A stretch of 14,821 bases of DNA from JBAUHN01 sp049680295. GTDB lineage: Bacteria > Pseudomonadota > Alphaproteobacteria > Rhodobacterales > Rhodobacteraceae. The position numbers and the translations under genes were made by a program. The stretch spans positions 1 to 14,821 of the forward strand of contig JBAUHN010000147.1 of the NCBI GenBank assembly GCA_049680295.1, in the 5' to 3' direction. The notes beneath the pieces were generated by a model. The model was not told the DNA's origin, ran no database searches, and saw nothing but the letters and a program-made list of their open reading frames with translations. Of the stretch, positions 14,561-14,821 are shown piece after piece. How positions within the stretch are numbered: position 1 is the stretch's first letter; each line of letters opens with the position of its first letter.

Positions 14561-14821
14561 TCTGGGGTATCGCTGACCCCGTGCTGGGTCTTGTCCCAGT
14601 AAAACGGATTGCGCACCATTTCATAAAGGGCTTTGTAACTGGCCAGTGCGCCCAGCGGAAAATAGAATAGCAATGTCGGCACCCATGCCAATAAATGGCG
14701 GTGCTGGCGCCCTGACACGGCATAAAAACTGAACGTCATGTTCAGGGTTTCGGCTGCGAAAAAGAAGATCGCCATGCCCCATGCCACACCGGGGCCCAGC
14801 GTCAATGCCACAGGATGCGTG
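14545..14821 (-). CDS. Membrane glycosyltransferase-like protein, C-terminal end (partial)
   Basis: An open frame enters from the right edge and ends at a TGA at 14545, so only about 91 C-terminal residues are visible. They contain two hydrophobic membrane segments (around GVAWGMAIFFFAAETLNM and LLAWVPTLLFYFPLGALA) and end with a short polar tail after RNPFYWDKTQHG. That closing motif, an aromatic-WDKTxHG just after the last membrane helix, is typical of processive family 2 (cellulose-synthase-like) glycosyltransferases. The catalytic domain would lie outside the window, so the sugar and product are unknown. The gene overlaps the convergent GntR gene by 16 bases. Confidence 0.62.
   Translation of the reverse strand, partial: THPVALTLGPGVAWGMAIFFFAAETLNMTFSFYAVSGRQHRHLLAWVPTLLFYFPLGALASYKALYEMVRNPFYWDKTQHGVSDTPDQHSS

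Overview
The window looks like chromosomal core DNA from an alphaproteobacterium of the Roseobacter group (Rhodobacteraceae). This rests on the moderately high GC content, the gene order (glyS, a PPDK-like gene, a SleB-type hydrolase, folB, folP, glmM) and the clade-typical forms of FolB, FolP and the UbiH-type hydroxylase. It is an inference from recognised protein families; no database search was run. I see no rRNA, tRNA, insertion sequence, phage gene or CRISPR array.

Left half (1-7634, all + strand). The window opens inside the end of glyS. A PPDK-like protein follows, whose phospho-histidine and PEP domains look intact but whose ATP-grasp domain has lost several key residues; a hairpin overlaps its GTG start. 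Next are a secreted SleB-family cell-wall hydrolase and a tightly overlapping folB-folP-glmM operon, which joins folate synthesis to the first committed steps towards UDP-GlcNAc. The FolB protein carries a C-terminal domain resembling an amino-acid-kinase fold without its catalytic motifs. A small secreted PEBP-like protein ends this half and overlaps a transporter gene tail to tail.

Middle (7628-11926). ilvC and, beyond a good intrinsic terminator, an EamA/DMT permease lie on the - strand. Divergent from ilvC are two overlapping Lrp/AsnC-family regulator genes followed by a class V aminotransferase. The ilvC/regulator gap holds two perfect inverted repeats about four helical turns apart, which are good operator candidates. 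Together this resembles a locally regulated amino-acid unit (branched-chain synthesis, possible export, transamination).

Right end (11930-14821). A UbiH/UbiF-type FAD hydroxylase and a HAD-family pyrimidine 5'-nucleotidase-like gene lie on the - strand, divergent from a GntR/FCD regulator. The window closes inside the C-terminal end of a membrane glycosyltransferase-like gene on the - strand, which overlaps the GntR gene tail to tail.

Most of the window is ordinary housekeeping sequence. The points most worth a second look are the kinase-like extension of FolB, the eroded ATP-grasp domain and start-codon hairpin of the PPDK-like gene, and the paired AsnC regulators with their paired palindromes.
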